In this document: positions 62,817 to 64,000 of the stretch, piece by piece
How positions within the stretch are numbered: the stretch's first letter is position 1
Layout: each line of letters starts with the position of its first letter
The notes under the pieces: generated by a model
Database searches by the model: none
The model's input: only the letters and a program-made list of their open reading frames with translations
What the model was told of the DNA's origin: nothing
Program-made: the position numbers and the translations under genes
Source: an uncultured Caulobacteraceae bacterium
GTDB lineage: Bacteria; Pseudomonadota; Alphaproteobacteria; Caulobacterales; Caulobacteraceae
DNA length: 64,000 bases
Direction: 5' to 3'
Assembly: GCA_903929535.1 (NCBI GenBank)
Contig: CAIYVC010000116.1
Location: forward strand, 17,187 to 81,186

Positions 62817-64000
62817 GGGCGACATTGGCGGGGTCCGGTTTGGCGGCGGCGGCGCGCGGCGCCTTCATCAGGAACAGCAGGGGCACCACGGCGATGGTGA
62901 TGATCAGCATCAGTTTGAAGTCGTCGATATAGGCGACCATGGCCGACTGGCGGGTGATCTCGCCGTTGAGCGCGGCGGCGCCGGCGATGGTCGAGGGGTT
63001 CATGGCGGCGGGCAGCTGGGCGAGGTTGGGATCGCCCGCGTTGATATGGCCGACCAGACCCGCATGGACGGTCTCGACATTGTTGGTCTGCAGCGCCTCG
63101 ACGATGGAGATGCCGGCGCTGGAGCCGAGATTGCGCACCAGGGTGAAGACCGACGAACCCTCGGCCCTATAGATTGGATTGAGGCTGGCGAAGGCCAGGG
63201 AGGTCAGGGGCACGAAGATCAGGCCGGTGCCCAGGCCCTGGATCACCGCGCTGATCACCAGCGGGGTCGAGGTCATGTCCAGGGAGAACTTGCTCATCTG
63301 CCAGGCCGACAGGCCGCTCAGGAACAGGCCGATCGCCACCAGTAGGCGGGAATCCACCCGGCCCACCAGCTGACCGACGATGAACATTGCGGCGAAGGCG
63401 CCCAGCCCTCGAGGCATCATGACCAGGCCGGTGGTGACCACCGGATAGCCCATCAGCACCTCCAGCATCGCCGGCAGCAGGGCCATGCTGGAATAGAGCA
63501 ATATACCCAGGAAGAAGCCGACCACCGTGGCCACCACGAAGCTGCGGTCGCGCATCAGGGCCCGGTCGAAGAAGGGGTTCTTGGCGGTCAGCGACTGCAC
63601 GGTGAAGAGGTAGAGGGCGGTGGCCGCGACGACGCCTTCGGTCCAGATTTCCTTGGAGCCGAGCCAGTCCTGGGTCGGGCCCCGGTCCAGCATCAGCTGG
63701 AAGGCGCCGATGAAGATCACCAGGCAGCCGAAGCCGAAGAAGTCGAACGGCTTGGGGATGTCGTGCTTGTTGTTGGAAATGAACATCCACACCCCCGTGT
63801 AGGCCAGGATGCCGATCGGGATGTTGATGAAGAAGACCCAGCGCCAGCTGTAGTTGTCGGTCAGCCAGCCGCCCAGCGCCGGGCCCATGATCGGACCCAG
63901 GAGCGCGCCAGCGCCCCACATGGCCATGGCCTGGCCGTGTTTGCTGGGCGGATAGATGTCCAGCAGGATCGCCTGCGACAGCGGCACCACGACCGCGCCC
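62809..64000 (-). CDS. MFS efflux permease, DHA2/EmrB family (N-terminus outside window)
   Basis: About 397 residues to the window edge; the frame is open at 64000, so the N-terminal helices are missing. Family marks: LDIYPPSKHGQAMAMWGAGA, GPIMGPALGGWLTDNYSWRW, VFFINIPIGILAYTGVWMFI (EmrB helix 5-6 motif), and RNLGSSAGISIVEALQ near the end. A 14-helix proton-driven drug exporter that works with EmrA and an outer-membrane channel. Overlaps the NodT-family gene by 8 bases. Confidence 0.92.
   Translation of the reverse strand, partial: GAVVVPLSQAILLDIYPPSKHGQAMAMWGAGALLGPIMGPALGGWLTDNYSWRWVFFINIPIGILAYTGVWMFISNNKHDIPKPFDFFGFGCLVIFIGAFQLMLDRGPTQDWLGSKEIWTEGVVAATALYLFTVQSLTAKNPFFDRALMRDRSFVVATVVGFFLGILLYSSMALLPAMLEVLMGYPVVTTGLVMMPRGLGAFAAMFIVGQLVGRVDSRLLVAIGLFLSGLSAWQMSKFSLDMTSTPLVISAVIQGLGTGLIFVPLTSLAFASLNPIYRAEGSSVFTLVRNLGSSAGISIVEALQTNNVETVHAGLVGHINAGDPNLAQLPAAMNPSTIAGAAALNGEITRQSAMVAYIDDFKLMLIITIAVVPLLFLMKAPRAAAAKPDPANVAHE

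Overview
The window is a gene-dense, high-GC stretch of an alphaproteobacterial chromosome. The clearest lineage marker is GcrA, a cell-cycle regulator of Caulobacterales and relatives (59831-60337, minus). Tad pilus genes, NodT-family efflux channels, an ECF sigma factor with a ChrR anti-sigma factor, and the general gene style fit Caulobacteraceae. Phenylobacterium or Caulobacter is my inference, not proven. I see no rRNA, tRNA, CRISPR array, insertion sequence or prophage. No gene-free gap exceeds about 300 bases.

Layout, left half. 1-1022 holds the end of pabB and a pabC-like gene. 1019-4064 holds tadB, tadC and a TadD-like TPR gene, with a remnant of a TadE-like gene on the opposite strand at what looks like a rearrangement junction. 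4167-9846 is housekeeping: an M17 aminopeptidase, NlpC/P60, a secreted esterase, cytochrome c, kdsB and pheA. 9843-15461 is a leftward run, rpmH-rnpA-yidC-engB-argB-HAD-dapD, in which rnpA appears to start at CTG. 15585-19614 holds a GST, a three-gene DUF72 / TonB_C-like / TraB-GumN operon, and a Tat-exported dienelactone hydrolase. 19624-26065 is a TetR repressor divergent from a nodT-acrA-acrB efflux operon, with a palindromic operator between them.

Layout, right half. 26159-30994 runs rightward: pyk-dgoK-dgoA-modB-modC. 30991-45458 is a formate/molybdenum island. It carries moeA, moaC, moaB, moaE, moaD, moaA, fdhD, a formate/oxalate-type MFS carrier, all subunits of a soluble NAD-dependent formate dehydrogenase (fdsG-B-A-D), a LysR regulator, and an XdhC plus MocA-like pair. 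Molybdate uptake (modBC), cofactor synthesis, cofactor insertion (FdhD) and the enzyme are therefore together, but modA and mobA are not. zwf follows at 45483. 48440-57554 is a lipid-modification cluster around an ECF/ChrR pair. It has a flavoprotein and DUF1365 gene on one side; on the other are a probable pseudo-hydrolase, DUF1295, DUF2177 and two cyclopropane-synthase-like methyltransferases. TGATCC boxes face both ways. The layout resembles photooxidative-stress regulons that build cyclopropane or furan fatty acids. 57616-59813 holds two divergent genes for probable type I secreted proteins. Then come gcrA, an orphan ABC-2 permease, and a NodT/EmrB-type efflux pair running off the right edge.

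Most genes overlap or abut their neighbours. Several convergent pairs share a 4-bp CTAG or TTAG double stop. Two copies of a palindromic intergenic repeat supply the stop codons of tadB and of the last cfa gene.
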